A stretch of 64,000 nucleotides of DNA from Sphingobacteriales bacterium (lineage in GTDB: Bacteria > Bacteroidota > Bacteroidia > Chitinophagales > CAIOSU01), in contig JAIXUD010000013.1 of assembly GCA_027483645.1 (NCBI GenBank), positions 1 to 64,000 on the forward strand, given 5' to 3'. Position numbers and translations under genes: made by a program. This document shows, piece after piece, positions 44,401 to 53,802 of this stretch. The notes beneath the pieces were generated by a model. The model did not search any database, was not told the origin of the DNA, and saw nothing but the letters and a program-made list of their open reading frames with translations. Position 1 is the first letter of the stretch. Each line of letters begins with the position of its first letter.

Positions 44401-46649
44401 TAGACTCAACCGTAACTTGGAATTGGAATTTTGGCAACGGGCAATTTTCTACCTTAAAAAACCCTTCTCATATCTATACCACTTCAGGTTTATTTACGGT
44501 TACGCTCATCAGCACTACCCAAATCGGATGCATTGACACCTTGGTTTTTCAGGATTATATTGATATAAGCGGGCCATCAGCTTTTATAGCCACTGCAACT
44601 ACTTCAGGTTGTGTACCACACACCACTTGCATGTCGGCCACTACTATATCGGCCACCAACATTACTTGGAATTTTGGCGATGGAACCGTTCTTACCGGTG
44701 CAAGCGATTCGGTTTGCTATACCTATACACGCACTGGTAGTTTTTATCCAGAGCTTATATTAGGTGATCCTGGTTGCATTTTTTCCTTACCTATGGGCAG
44801 GGTAGATGTAACCGGCACTGTTGCCAAATTTAGCGCTGATACCACAAAACTTTGCGGCCAGGGCAGCGTAAGCTTTACTGATTCTAGCAGCGGCACATCG
44901 GCGGCTGCGGCTTGGCAATGGATGTTTGGTGATACCCTTAATGGACTGCCCACTACATCAACCTTGCAAAACCCGACCCATAGCTACGGTGCGCCGGGTA
45001 CCTATAGGGTTTCTCAAAATGTAGTATCAAGCAACGGCTGTATCGATTCGGCATATACCTTTGTTACCGTTTACCCTGTTCCTACCCCATCAATTGCTGT
45101 AAACGACTCTACACCTTGCGCCCCCGAAATGGTTTATTTTACCTCCAATGTAGGCAGCACCAGTAGCGTGGTGTGGAATTTTGGCGATACCCTGAGTGGC
45201 ATGGCCAACACTTCGGTACTACAAAACCCAACACATATTTATACGTTGGCTGGCACCTATAATGTGAGCGTCACCGAAGTTGATAGTAATGGATGCGCTG
45301 ATACAACCAATACCTTGGTGCTGGCTAAGATAAACCCAATAGCAGCATTTACCGCCCAAGATGCGTGTATTGATGCGCAGCCAATCGCTTTTACCAATAA
45401 CTCTCTCAATGCAAGCTCCTATTTATGGCAATTTGGCGATGGTAACAGCAGTAATCAAGCAAATGCAGACAATACCTATGCAGATACCGGAAGTTATACG
45501 ATAACCCTTGTGGCACTTAATGACTATTGTAGCGATACCGTAAATGCAAACGTGAAAATTTTCGGATTGCCCACTGCCGATTTTAGTTTATTGGCTAATA
45601 CTGCTTGTGGTGCCCCGGCGGTTTTCCCGCTAACCAATTTAAGCACACAGGCCGCCAGCTACCTTTGGGATTTTGGAGATAACGATACCTCCACCCTTAT
45701 CAATCCGTCGGCCAACTATTCAACAGTTGGTCAATTTTCGATTACGTTGACAGCCGTTAATGAATATGGTTGTACGGATACAACTTCGCAGCCTGTGATT
45801 GTTTACCCAAAACCTGACCTTCAAAACGTATCCATATCACCAAATGAGGGGTGCCAACCGCTTGAAGTAACCTTTGACGTAAATGGGGCCATAGCTGAAA
45901 CTTTTGTATGGAATTTTGGAGAAGATAGCCTTAATCTTAGCACATCCGCTGCTATTACAACGCATACCTATCTTGATACAGGTAGCTATGCTGTCTCGCT
46001 TTCGGCTACCTCGGTAGATGGCTGCCTGGATACATTGTTTTTGAGCGACGCTGTTACTGTATATGGTTTGCCAGTGGCAAATTTTGATGTATTTATTGAT
46101 TCGGCAGCTTACCCTTACGATGGTACGGTGGTTTTTACCAATACCAGCCAATTTGCCAATAATTATTATTGGGACTTTGGAGATGGTAATACATCTACCG
46201 AAACAGACCCAAGCCATAGGTTCGACGAAATAAATATTTATAATGCTTTGTTGGTGGCAAGCACTAACGATAATTGTTTAGATACAGCATATAAGCAGCT
46301 AGATATTTACAAAAAAGCCCTCTATGTACCAAATGCCCTGCAGCCAGACTACCCCGGCAATGCCGAGTTGGTGCAAGTTTGGAAGCCAAATGGTATTGGC
46401 CTAAAAACTTACAAAGCACAGATTTTTGATCAATGGGGCAAACTGTTATGGCAATCGGAATTGCTTGATGAAACCAGGCCTGCCGAAAGTTGGGATGGAA
46501 CCTATAACGGTATTCCCATGCCGCAGGATGTATATGTTTGGAAAGTTGAAGCCGTTTTTGTGGATGGAACCTTTTGGCCTGGTATGACCTACAGCAGCGA
46601 TGAAGGCGGAGGCACCAAAACTATAGGCAGTGTAACTTTGGTAAGATAA
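41427..46649 (+). CDS. Giant PKD-repeat surface protein with T9SS type B (gliding-associated) C-terminal domain
   Basis: A 1740-residue secreted protein. Signal peptide MAQLRWHWLLIMLVLISYSVSGQ. By eye about nineteen PKD-type repeats, each near 85 residues, marked by W-x-FGDG (VWDFGDGNFGSG, YYWDFGDGTLD, ITWNFGDGTVL, YLWQFGDGNSS, YYWDFGDGNTS) and a following NPxHxYxxxGxYxVxLxxxDxxGC; some copies are divergent (WSITPP, YSWIILGG). The last 100 residues (YVPNALQPDYPGN ... IFDQWGKLLWQSELLDE ... WDGTYNGIPMPQDVYVWKVEAVF) are a T9SS type B sorting domain. An SprF-like gene follows after 15 bases. By analogy to SprB this is a secreted adhesin or polymer-binding protein. Confidence 0.92.
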   Translation: MAQLRWHWLLIMLVLISYSVSGQVTAGFTIIQPTNNCNPAIYSFANTSTGAGLTYSWNFGVYPGINSVFRNPSTTFLDCGTFTVKLVVTDSIGAKDSTTQIVNVRCSPVANFVPVVAAGCVPVTSAFVNTSTPGSGTIVSSVWDFGDGNFGSGPNPSHTYNSAGCKSITLIVTNSFNCTSDTTISNVVCVYPIPLANFSASTTTSCTAPFTTNYQSVVSSGNGPYTYQWTFQGGQPATATLPNPTVVYNSPGSYSTSLIVVDVNGCADTVQKNNYITISGNTTNFTFSTGTICPNNQIRFTSSATATPISRLWSITPPIAIAGPTSSSAIITFPAGGTYNVCLTTNFAGGCSAQQCSTLVVNDAPLASFGTVGLLNTCLLPNPITYVDSSVGQGLVYNWSFPGGSPNTANTATPPVISYDSCGSYSATLSIQNSAGCRSSVSKPNLIELTCPQASYTVVPSNGCLPLTSSFSGTATGNPVAWLWDFDDPNSGANNTSTLQNPTHIFNTAGCYSVRLTTTDVQGCTATYSVPAAVCTGTRPLGNFSANPPLNCANQPINFTDSSTGTFVYTEYIWGYVDSTGFVNFSALQNPNHIFYDAGIWDITLIVSNFGCYDTITKDDLVRTLLPISSPRVTVNCDDPLSVTLDGSVSEGADRYSWIILGGTPANDTLETVVATFPGPGSYNASLLVSNDSTGCTDLQNVVIDISNYGAQFSGTPLTGCAPLISCFSSFSTSAVSYQWKVFNASGTTIATDTTSSPCFTFNTPGVYDVQLIVADSLGCIDTVYKPQCVTATGPNVYFAGSPIIGCAPLNVSFSDSTTGMGLAQWSWNFGDVLSSTNNTSALQNPAHLYNQGGKYSVLLTVTDSNGCIADTLLLNYVQVNEPQITFTDTAIVSCQGLQTCYTINPSAGSLAYYWDFGDGTLDTSTSPCHIYTNAGVFNTSITLIDSIGCTDTVVMINTFNNTVPQLDFVADTTFSICPPLAVSFTNLSTAIDSTVTWNWNFGNGQFSTLKNPSHIYTTSGLFTVTLISTTQIGCIDTLVFQDYIDISGPSAFIATATTSGCVPHTTCMSATTISATNITWNFGDGTVLTGASDSVCYTYTRTGSFYPELILGDPGCIFSLPMGRVDVTGTVAKFSADTTKLCGQGSVSFTDSSSGTSAAAAWQWMFGDTLNGLPTTSTLQNPTHSYGAPGTYRVSQNVVSSNGCIDSAYTFVTVYPVPTPSIAVNDSTPCAPEMVYFTSNVGSTSSVVWNFGDTLSGMANTSVLQNPTHIYTLAGTYNVSVTEVDSNGCADTTNTLVLAKINPIAAFTAQDACIDAQPIAFTNNSLNASSYLWQFGDGNSSNQANADNTYADTGSYTITLVALNDYCSDTVNANVKIFGLPTADFSLLANTACGAPAVFPLTNLSTQAASYLWDFGDNDTSTLINPSANYSTVGQFSITLTAVNEYGCTDTTSQPVIVYPKPDLQNVSISPNEGCQPLEVTFDVNGAIAETFVWNFGEDSLNLSTSAAITTHTYLDTGSYAVSLSATSVDGCLDTLFLSDAVTVYGLPVANFDVFIDSAAYPYDGTVVFTNTSQFANNYYWDFGDGNTSTETDPSHRFDEINIYNALLVASTNDNCLDTAYKQLDIYKKALYVPNALQPDYPGNAELVQVWKPNGIGLKTYKAQIFDQWGKLLWQSELLDETRPAESWDGTYNGIPMPQDVYVWKVEAVFVDGTFWPGMTYSSDEGGGTKTIGSVTLVR

Positions 46650-46664
46650 GCAAGATAATAACCG

Positions 46665-47765
46665 ATGGCGAAACTGCTTTTGCAACCGATGTTAATAGTG
46701 CTGATGCTGGTCGGTTTAAAACCGGTTTGCTGGGCACAAGACCCTACCTTTTCGCAATTTAACGTCAACCAAGCTTACTACAACGCCGCATACTTTGGAT
46801 ACCACAAGGGTTACCAGATGGCTGCCACTTACCGCACCCAGTGGCCCAATGTGCCCGGCAAGGTTTTCCCAGGACCATTATCCACTTACTATGCCATGTT
46901 TAATGGATACCTGCAAACTGGCAAAAGCTATGCTGCTGGTGTTGGCCTATTTGCCCTACAAAATATAGAAGGCCAAGGTTTTTTGAAAACTACTACCGTG
47001 GGTGTAGCTTATGCACAGCATCTCAACATCAAGGGCAATCGCAAGGGTACCTCACCACGCACTCAATTATCATTGGGGTTTAAACCTTACGTTAACATAT
47101 ATAGTATTGACTGGGATCGGTTAGTTTTTAGCGATCAACTGGATATAAACCAAGGCATTGTTGGCCAATCGGCATTTAACCAAACCGGTATCGGAACAAA
47201 ACTAACATTCGATACCGATTTTGGATTATTGCTAAAAAACGACTTTAAGGGTAATCATAAATGGTACAATGAGTTAGGCTTCGCAATGGCTCACATACTT
47301 AGCCCATCTATTTCAATGACAGGTTCCAGCAATAGCAGTAGCCGCTTACCGCGTAAATATGTAGCTAGCTATCGCACAACCGTAAACTTGAGCAAGAATA
47401 AGGTATTTGCAGGCAGTACCATTGTGTTCGAAAATCAGCAAGATTTTTATCATATAAACACTGGCATTGATTTGTACTACAATCCTACTGGTGCTGCCAC
47501 GGTTATCCCCTTCTGGATATCGGTGATGAACCGCCTTTCCATTGCGCCAAGCTTAGGCAATACCAATGCTTTAATTGCCAGTATACAGTATAAGTGGCTT
47601 ATGGGTAAGAAAACTAAAGCTGCCTACTACATCGCTTTCTCCGCAGATTTACCTTATTCGGGGCTTGCACTAAATACAAAAGGCGCCTACGAACTATCTT
47701 TAGGTATTATTATACCCAATAAGGGCCAAAGCCAATACAGCCGATGCCCTCATGGTACTTTTTAA
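46665..47765 (+). CDS. PorP/SprF-family type IX secretion protein
   Basis: A 366-residue outer-membrane protein of the PorP/SprF family. After the signal peptide (MAKLLLQPMLIVLMLVGLKPVCWAQ) comes the family start DPTFSQFNVNQAYYNAAYFGYHKG, then barrel strands such as YQMAATYRTQWPNV, AAGVGLFALQN, TQLSLGFKPYV and a final GAYELSLGIIIPN. PorP/SprF proteins sit in the outer membrane and are often encoded next to a gliding-associated PKD or SprB-type protein; SprF is needed for SprB secretion in Flavobacterium. It follows the giant PKD gene with 15 bases between them, so the pair is one operon. Confidence 0.93.
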   Translation: MAKLLLQPMLIVLMLVGLKPVCWAQDPTFSQFNVNQAYYNAAYFGYHKGYQMAATYRTQWPNVPGKVFPGPLSTYYAMFNGYLQTGKSYAAGVGLFALQNIEGQGFLKTTTVGVAYAQHLNIKGNRKGTSPRTQLSLGFKPYVNIYSIDWDRLVFSDQLDINQGIVGQSAFNQTGIGTKLTFDTDFGLLLKNDFKGNHKWYNELGFAMAHILSPSISMTGSSNSSSRLPRKYVASYRTTVNLSKNKVFAGSTIVFENQQDFYHINTGIDLYYNPTGAATVIPFWISVMNRLSIAPSLGNTNALIASIQYKWLMGKKTKAAYYIAFSADLPYSGLALNTKGAYELSLGIIIPNKGQSQYSRCPHGTF

Positions 47766-47896
47766 CCCCAGATGTGCTTACCAAAAGGTCAAGCATAGTA
47801 GCACATTATTGAAGTTGCTGCCATATTGGCTACTTGTTGTTTCCGCCAAATGTTGTAGGTGCTCTCTACTTAATAAATTAACCTATTTTTGCGCCC

Positions 47897-48121
47897 ATGG
47901 AGTGGCGCAATCACATCGTTTCGAACCCGACAATACACAATGGCAAGCCCGTTATTAAGGGTACCAAGGTTACCGTAGAGCAGCTTTTGGAGTTCCTAAG
48001 CCAAGATAATACCCTGGCTGAACTGCTGGAAAACTACCCGCATGTTCGACCGAACGATTTGCTGGCGGTGTTTGCCTACTTGCAGGAGTGTGTGAAGGAT
48101 GGGGAAGTGAAGAAAGGTTGA
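47897..48121 (+). CDS. DUF433 protein (VapB-like antitoxin type)
   Basis: A 74-residue protein with the DUF433 pattern: WRNHIVSNPTIHNGKPVIKGTKVTVEQLLEFLSQ, then LLENYPHVRPNDLLAVFAYLQEC and a basic end. DUF433 members often precede a DUF5615/PIN-type nuclease as antitoxins, but here the gene is followed only by a repeat element, so no partner is present. Another frame over the same bases (47752-47958) is a shadow. Confidence 0.85.
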   Translation: MEWRNHIVSNPTIHNGKPVIKGTKVTVEQLLEFLSQDNTLAELLENYPHVRPNDLLAVFAYLQECVKDGEVKKG

Positions 48122-48137
48122 GGTTGCCTACCATGGC

Positions 48138-48349
48138 CGTCATTGCGAGTAGGGACTTCCACGCCTTTCGCGTGGGTGGACCGAAGAAGCAATCCCTAGC
48201 ACCGAAGAATGATATTTGCAACCCACTGAAACAAAACACGTTTTATGCTTTTAGACCTAAGCTAATCGACGCGCGCCACCCTTGGCAGGGGATTGCTTCG
48301 TCATTTCATATCTCCCTTTAGGTCGATATTCCATTCCTCGCAATGACGT
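48138..48349. repeat. CGTCATTGCGAG element, copy 1 (212 bp)
   Basis: Bounded by CGTCATTGCGAG (48138-48149) and the inverted CTCGCAATGACG (48338-48349), with internal GAAGCAATCCC and GGGGATTGCTTC motifs also inverted. Two further copies lie at 53935-54150 and 54671-54878, and a partial one at 23190. No open frame inside is convincing. Confidence 0.8.
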
Positions 48350-48884
48350 GTAGTACGGAAATGAAGCATACCAGTACCTCCCATTTTTAGTTCAAAACAC
48401 CTCCCCAATCTTTTCCCAACACACCTGTTCAAAACCCACAAAATCATACCCACATCCATTTATCCACTACCTTGCCGGTAACCCCTAACAGTTGTATGCC
48501 AAGTGTACCCAAAAATTATGCGCAATACCGCATAAACACTATCTTTACACCCGTAATGAATAATCGGGAAAACCAAAATAAATTTTCCTAAAAAAGAGAT
48601 TTCCACAGCCCTAAGCCTTGTGAAATAAGGCTTTTAAATCTTATCCAGCAGGGGTGTTGAAAAACTGATTTCAATTCCTATTTTTTCGTCCTTAATATTG
48701 TAATAACACAAACAGCCGGGAATTTCAGCCCGGCTTTTTTAACCACCACATTGATGGCCTAGTGCCGTAACTGACCGGTTCAAATTTTTTTGAACGAAAC
48801 CGGAAGGGGGGCTTTACTGTCTCTGGTGGAAACGGTTTGTGTGCTTGAAATTGATTTTTATAATACTTTGAACGATAGCGTACC
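48350..48884 (+). promoter_or_regulatory. Leader region upstream of nrdB with hairpins and a promoter candidate
   Basis: No gene. At 48619-48639 AAGCCTT and AAGGCTT form a seven-base stem, followed by AAATCTTATCC. A rho-independent terminator lies at 48713-48740. Closer to nrdB, TTG (48845-48847) and TACTTTG (48864-48870) look like a Bacteroidota promoter 15 bases before the ATG. ACACTATCTTTACACC at 48536-48551 resembles half an NrdR box only. The piece 48552-48740 could be a leader or a small RNA. Confidence 0.5.
48713..48740 (+). terminator. Rho-independent terminator upstream of nrdB
   Basis: CAGCCGGG and CCCGGCTTTTTT around an AATTTCAG loop, followed by a T run. There is no gene directly before it on this strand, which argues for a short independent transcript or an attenuated leader ending here. 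Confidence 0.75.
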
Positions 48885-49856
48885 ATGAGCAAACTTGACC
48901 CGATACTGAACCCTACCGACAACCGATTTGTGCTGTTCCCGATTAAATATGATGAGATATGGAGGATGTACAAGCAAGCCGAAGCCAGCTTTTGGACCAC
49001 TGAGGAGATTGACCTAAGCCACGATTTGATTGACTGGGACAAGCTGAACGACAACGAGCGCCACTTCCTGTCGCACGTGTTGGCATTCTTTGCTGCCAGC
49101 GATGGCATTGTGAACGAGAACTTGGTGCTCAACTTTATGAAGGATGTGCAGATACCGGAGGCGCGTTGCTTCTACGGTTTCCAGATTGCCATGGAGAATG
49201 TGCATGCCGAAACCTATAGCCTCCTCATAGATACTTACATCAAGAATCCGACCGAGAAGGACAAAATGTTCAATGCCCTGCAAACTTTGCCTTGCGTGAA
49301 GAAGAAGGCCGATTGGGCGATTAAGTGGATTGAAGAATCTCCAACTTTTGCACACCGCCTAGTAGCATTTGCCGCCGTGGAAGGTATCTTCTTCTCTGGT
49401 AGCTTCTGCTCTATCTTCTGGCTGAAGAAGCGTGGCTTGATGCCGGGCCTTTGCTTTAGCAATGAGTTGATTAGCCGCGACGAAGGTTTGCATTGCGATT
49501 TCGCTTGCTTGCTGTTCAATATGCTGCAAGAGAAGCCCGGCAAAGAAGAAGTAACCGCCATCATTACCGATGCCGTTACCTTCGAGAAAGAGTTTGTAAC
49601 CGATGCCCTGCCAGTATCATTGATTGGTATGAACGCCGAATTGATGGGCCAGTACATTGAGTTTGTAGCCGACCGCCTGTTGCTGTCATTGGGCTGCGAC
49701 AAGTTTTACAACGCTGTTAACCCGTTCCCTTGGATGGAGATGATCAGCCTGCAAGGTAAAACCAACTTCTTCGAGAAGCGCGTGGGCGAATACCAGAAGG
49801 CTGGTGTAATGGCTGAAAAGGATAGCCAAGTGTTCTCGTTAAACGAGGATTTCTAG
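48885..49856 (+). CDS. nrdB: Ribonucleotide reductase class Ia, beta subunit
   Basis: A 323-residue R2 subunit that holds the diiron site and tyrosyl radical. Visible elements: [34 protein letters not shown] with Asp and Glu ligands, [21 protein letters not shown] with the EnvHxExY metal and tyrosine region, [21 protein letters not shown], and [16 protein letters not shown] with Glu and His ligands. It pairs with nrdA downstream; between them lies a 160-base palindromic element. Function: reduction of ribonucleoside diphosphates to deoxyribonucleotides under aerobic conditions. Confidence 0.96.
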   Translation: MSKLDPILNPTDNRFVLFPIKYDEIWRMYKQAEASFWTTEEIDLSHDLIDWDKLNDNERHFLSHVLAFFAASDGIVNENLVLNFMKDVQIPEARCFYGFQIAMENVHAETYSLLIDTYIKNPTEKDKMFNALQTLPCVKKKADWAIKWIEESPTFAHRLVAFAAVEGIFFSGSFCSIFWLKKRGLMPGLCFSNELISRDEGLHCDFACLLFNMLQEKPGKEEVTAIITDAVTFEKEFVTDALPVSLIGMNAELMGQYIEFVADRLLLSLGCDKFYNAVNPFPWMEMISLQGKTNFFEKRVGEYQKAGVMAEKDSQVFSLNEDF

Positions 49857-49879
49857 ACTGCGTTTTAATTTCTCTTTTT

Positions 49880-50035
49880 CTGAATTTGGATTCGTCAGAT
49901 TAGCGGATTAATTGGATTAAAGGAATTAGAAGAAGGAAAAAACTAGGAAGAGAGTAGAATAAAAGATAGAAATAATAAGGACACGTTAGTAAGGAAAATC
50001 CATTTTTTCCTTTAATCTGACGAATCCAAATTCAG
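49880..50035. repeat. Palindromic element between nrdB and nrdA
   Basis: CTGAATTTGGATTCGTCAGA plus TTA (49880-49902) and its exact inverse TAATCTGACGAATCCAAATT plus CAG (50013-50035), 23 bases each, enclose 110 AT-rich bases with weaker internal symmetry (ATTAAAGG against CCTTTAAT). Looks like an inserted miniature element or a very long hairpin in the nrd transcript. Confidence 0.8.
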
Positions 50036-50072
50036 ATAATAACCGCAATACAACTAAGAACCCCCGACGCCC

Positions 50073-52544
50073 ATGTACGTAATTAAAAGAAGCGGAAAAA
50101 AAGAGCCTGTTTACTTCGACAAGATAACAGCACGTATTAACAAACTGAGCTACGGCCTCAATCAGCACCACGTGGATGCGGTGGAGATTGCCAAGGTGGT
50201 GATTCAAGGTATCTACAACGATATTACCACTACCGAGCTGGATAACCTGGCTGCTGAAACTGCTGCCAGCATGACCAGTCGCCACCCTGACTATGCCATC
50301 CTAGCGGCACGTATAGCGGTGAGTAACTTGCACAAAAACACCAAGAAGGTTTTCAGCGAAACTATTGAAGACCTATATAGCTACATCGACCCGAAAACGG
50401 GCGAGCAAGCTTCTTTGATTGCAGAAGATGTGTACCAAATCATCCGCGAGAACGCCGACGAGCTGGATGGTGCCATCATTTACGACCGCGACTACCAGTA
50501 TGACTACTTCGGTTTCAAAACCTTGGAGCGTGCCTACTTGCTTAAAACCAATAACCGCATTGCTGAGCGCCCGCAGCAGATGTTGATGCGCGTGGCCGTG
50601 GGCATACATAAAAACGACATTGCCGAAGCCATCTCAACCTACCACTTGATGGCAGAGAAATGGTTTACCCACGCTACCCCTACACTTTTCAACGCGGGTA
50701 CGCCGAAGCCACAATTGAGCAGCTGCTTTTTGTTGAGCATGCAAGAGGATAGCATCCCCGGCATTTTCAACACCTTGCGCCAGTGTGCCGAAATCAGCCA
50801 GAGCGCTGGCGGTATCGGCTTGAGCATACACAACATCCGCGCCACGGGTAGCTACATTAAGGGCACCAATGGCCAGAGCAACGGCATTGTGCCTATGTTG
50901 CGCGTGTTTAACGACACCGCCCGCTACGTAGACCAAGGCGGTGGTCGCCGCAAGGGCTCTTTCGCCATATACATTGAGCCTTGGCATGCCGATATCAACG
51001 ACTTCCTGGAACTGAAGAAGAACCACGGCAAAGAAGAGGCCCGCGCCCGCGACTTGTTCTACGCCCTGTGGGTGCCCGATTTGTTTATGAAGCGCGTGAA
51101 GGAGAACGGCGTTTGGAGCCTAATGTGCCCTAACGAGTGCCCAGGCCTATTTGATGCCTACGGTGCTAAGTTCGAAGCCCTATATGAAGGCTATGAAGCT
51201 GCCGGAAAATTCCGCAAGCAGATTCGTGCGCAGGAGCTTTGGTTTGCCATTTTGGAGAGCCAAATTGAGACCGGCACACCGTACATTTTGTACAAAGATG
51301 CCGCTAACGAAAAGTCTAACCAGAAGAACCTCGGTACCATACGCAGCAGCAACCTGTGTACTGAGATTATGGAATATACCAGCAAAGACGAAGTAGCGGT
51401 TTGTAACCTCGCTTCCATCGCGCTGAACAAGTTTGTGAACGAGGCCGATCAAAGCTTCGATTTCCAGAGGTTGTACGACATTACTTACAAGGTGACCAAA
51501 AACCTGAACCAGGTAATCGACGTAAACTTCTACCCGGTTATTGAGGCGCAGAACAGCAACTTCCGCCACCGTCCAATCGGTATTGGCGTGCAGGGCCTAG
51601 CCGATGCCTTTATCATGCTGCGCTTGCCTTTCGAGAGCAACGAGGCGCAGATATTGAACAAGAACATCTTCGAGACCATATACTTTGCGGCGCTCAACGC
51701 CAGTAAGGATTTGGCCGCCAAAGATGGCCACTACCAGAGCTACCCGGGTTCGCCTATCAGCCAAGGCATCTTCCAGTTCGATATGTGGGGCGTACAGCCT
51801 AGCGACCGTTGGGATTGGGCCGCATTGCGCGCCGAGATACAGAAAGTAGGCGTGCGCAACAGCTTGCTATTGGCCCCAATGCCAACCGCCAGCACCAGCC
51901 AAATCCTGGGCAACAACGAGTGCTTTGAGCCATACACCAGCAACATCTACAGCCGCCGTACCCTTAGTGGCGACTTCGCGGTGGTGAACAAACACCTATT
52001 GAAAGACCTGATTGAACTGGGCATCTGGAATGACGGGCTGAAAAACGAACTCATCCGCAACAACGGTAGCGTACAGAACATTGACGCCATACCGGCCGAA
52101 ATTAAAGAGCTGTACAAAACAGTTTGGGAAATCAAGCAGAAAACCATCATTGACATGGCTGCCGACCGCGGTGCGTTTATTTGCCAAAGCCAGAGCATGA
52201 ACCTGTTTGTGGAGAGCCCGAACTTCGGTAAGCTCAGCAGCATGCACTTCTACGCTTGGGAGAAAGGCCTGAAAACGGGCATGTACTACCTGCGCACCAA
52301 GGCCGCTGCCGACCCAATCAAATTTACCGTAAGCGCCGAGGCCAAGAAAGCCGTAGCCCCCACCGCCACCGTGGTAAACACCATGAACGTAGGCCAGAAC
52401 ACCATACTTGACCGCAGCAGCAACGCCACTCCAGTAAGCAACACCTTCACGGTACAAGAGCCACAAGCGAAGTACTTTACCGCTGAAGAGCAATTAGCCT
52501 GTAGCCTGGATAATCCGGATGCTTGCGAGGCGTGCGGAAGCTAA
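50073..52544 (+). CDS. nrdA: Ribonucleotide reductase class Ia, alpha subunit
   Basis: An 823-residue catalytic subunit. Residues 1-90 are an ATP cone ([28 protein letters not shown]) for allosteric activity control. The catalytic barrel has [74 protein letters not shown] and [27 protein letters not shown], all hallmark stretches. The C-terminal tail ends DACEACGS with the two cysteines that pass electrons from thioredoxin or glutaredoxin. Complete and paired with nrdB. A terminator follows at 52637-52667. Confidence 0.97.
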   Translation: MYVIKRSGKKEPVYFDKITARINKLSYGLNQHHVDAVEIAKVVIQGIYNDITTTELDNLAAETAASMTSRHPDYAILAARIAVSNLHKNTKKVFSETIEDLYSYIDPKTGEQASLIAEDVYQIIRENADELDGAIIYDRDYQYDYFGFKTLERAYLLKTNNRIAERPQQMLMRVAVGIHKNDIAEAISTYHLMAEKWFTHATPTLFNAGTPKPQLSSCFLLSMQEDSIPGIFNTLRQCAEISQSAGGIGLSIHNIRATGSYIKGTNGQSNGIVPMLRVFNDTARYVDQGGGRRKGSFAIYIEPWHADINDFLELKKNHGKEEARARDLFYALWVPDLFMKRVKENGVWSLMCPNECPGLFDAYGAKFEALYEGYEAAGKFRKQIRAQELWFAILESQIETGTPYILYKDAANEKSNQKNLGTIRSSNLCTEIMEYTSKDEVAVCNLASIALNKFVNEADQSFDFQRLYDITYKVTKNLNQVIDVNFYPVIEAQNSNFRHRPIGIGVQGLADAFIMLRLPFESNEAQILNKNIFETIYFAALNASKDLAAKDGHYQSYPGSPISQGIFQFDMWGVQPSDRWDWAALRAEIQKVGVRNSLLLAPMPTASTSQILGNNECFEPYTSNIYSRRTLSGDFAVVNKHLLKDLIELGIWNDGLKNELIRNNGSVQNIDAIPAEIKELYKTVWEIKQKTIIDMAADRGAFICQSQSMNLFVESPNFGKLSSMHFYAWEKGLKTGMYYLRTKAAADPIKFTVSAEAKKAVAPTATVVNTMNVGQNTILDRSSNATPVSNTFTVQEPQAKYFTAEEQLACSLDNPDACEACGS

Positions 52545-52636
52545 AACTGTCATCCTGAGCGTAGTCGAAGGACACAAGACATAAGACACAAGACGCAAGA
52601 CTTGCTGCCTTAAAGTAGAGATAGTTGATGACGAGG

Positions 52637-52667
52637 AACGCGGGGCTGAGAGGCTCCGCGTTTTTTT
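52637..52667 (+). terminator. Terminator after nrdA
   Basis: AACGCGG and CCGCGTT around GGCTGAGAGGCT, followed by TTTTTT; 93 bases after the nrdA stop. Confidence 0.85.
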
Positions 52668-52721
52668 GGAGCGTGCATGCTAAGAATAATAGTTTATGCT
52701 GATTTATTAGTAATATTGAAT

Positions 52722-53786
52722 ATGAAGCCTTTCTTTAGAAAAATTTGGGAATGGATTAGAACAAATAAGCTAACTGCGACCCTCACTGGCATTGTGGCAT
52801 TACTTATAGCAGCGCTGACACTTGTTTCTGGTTTTTGGGATTTTCATGATAAGCGCATACATGAAAAGCCAAGATTCACAGTTGTTAACCCCATTCTTCA
52901 AGCCAATGATAGCATATTATTTATTCGGGCTGATAATGATGCTGCAAACGAAGAAGTCGCGCTTAGTATTTCTTTAGGAGAAATCCAACTGTCCAAAAAA
53001 GGTGTTTTAGGCAAAGATACTCAAGGCATTTTCTGGAGAATACCAATTAGAAATTTGGGATTGCCGATCGTTGCTGAAATAGAGCACTATAAACTCAGAG
53101 CTTGGTTTTTAAAAAATGAAGCTGATGATTTAGGGGCAATTACGATATATAATTTGCTTAACCCAGCTATGCCTTCATCAACTCCAGGAAAATTAAATTC
53201 AAGTGATTTTCTGGAAAGAACACCAAAGAAACTGTCAACCGATACTTCAGTGCAGAATAACGTTATTCAAAACAATTCTGGTGGAATTAATACTATAAAT
53301 CAAAACGGGAACAATAATATAGAAATAAATCAGGCTAAGCCACAAGTTCACTTTTTTGAACCTGAGTCACTTAATGTAAAGGAGACTATAATCCGATATA
53401 GTATATTTTCACCCAAATGGCTGAAATTACCTAATGAAAAGTTCACGCAGGATACCTTATACCATACTAAAATTCCCATACAAATATCAGCTTATTATGA
53501 AGCTGAAAAAGTTACTGCTTATGTAAGAAATCAGTTTATATGTCATGCTGCTGTTTCTTTGTTAAACGACAAATTTCCCGGATCTGGTGCCTTTGCAGAC
53601 AATTTTCGAGCTAAAGAATACGATTGGGTCGTTCCAATTCCCTTTCGCCCAAGGATTAAAGATTATTTTATTCATATATACACAAGCGAGCCTTTGCTAA
53701 CTTTAGAAAATATGCTGCTTATCCGATTTGACCAAACTGGCTGGCTATATCCAAATACGGAAAAAGAAATTGTCATTGTAGATTGA
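52722..53786 (+). CDS. Membrane-anchored protein, function unknown
   Basis: A protein of 354 residues from the ATG at 52722 (MKPFFRKIWEWIRTNK); an upstream ATG at 52677 would add 15. One transmembrane helix follows at about residues 18-40 (LTATLTGIVALLIAALTLVSG), then a long soluble part with no enzymatic motif. Around residues 185-210 there is an Asn-rich segment (QNNSGGINTINQNGNNN). The remainder looks like beta-rich binding domains. Codon use is AT-rich compared with nrdA, and the gene is followed at once by a dispersed repeat (53803-53868). I cannot name the family. Confidence 0.6.
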   Translation: MKPFFRKIWEWIRTNKLTATLTGIVALLIAALTLVSGFWDFHDKRIHEKPRFTVVNPILQANDSILFIRADNDAANEEVALSISLGEIQLSKKGVLGKDTQGIFWRIPIRNLGLPIVAEIEHYKLRAWFLKNEADDLGAITIYNLLNPAMPSSTPGKLNSSDFLERTPKKLSTDTSVQNNVIQNNSGGINTINQNGNNNIEINQAKPQVHFFEPESLNVKETIIRYSIFSPKWLKLPNEKFTQDTLYHTKIPIQISAYYEAEKVTAYVRNQFICHAAVSLLNDKFPGSGAFADNFRAKEYDWVVPIPFRPRIKDYFIHIYTSEPLLTLENMLLIRFDQTGWLYPNTEKEIVIVD

Positions 53787-53802
53787 TCCCCCACTCGTCC
53801 CC

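Noticed and set aside
47752-47958. 68-codon frame before DUF433
   Set aside because: Overlaps the SprF-like gene end and DUF433 start in another frame; no domain, no coding pattern.
48530-48555. NrdR box upstream of nrdB
   Set aside because: ACACTATCT fits one half of the consensus, but the second half does not, and the paired second box is missing.
49857-50072. Cobalamin riboswitch or other known leader in the nrd operon
   Set aside because: No conserved B12-box-like sequence; the stretch is explained by a simple inverted repeat. Class Ia reductase does not need B12.
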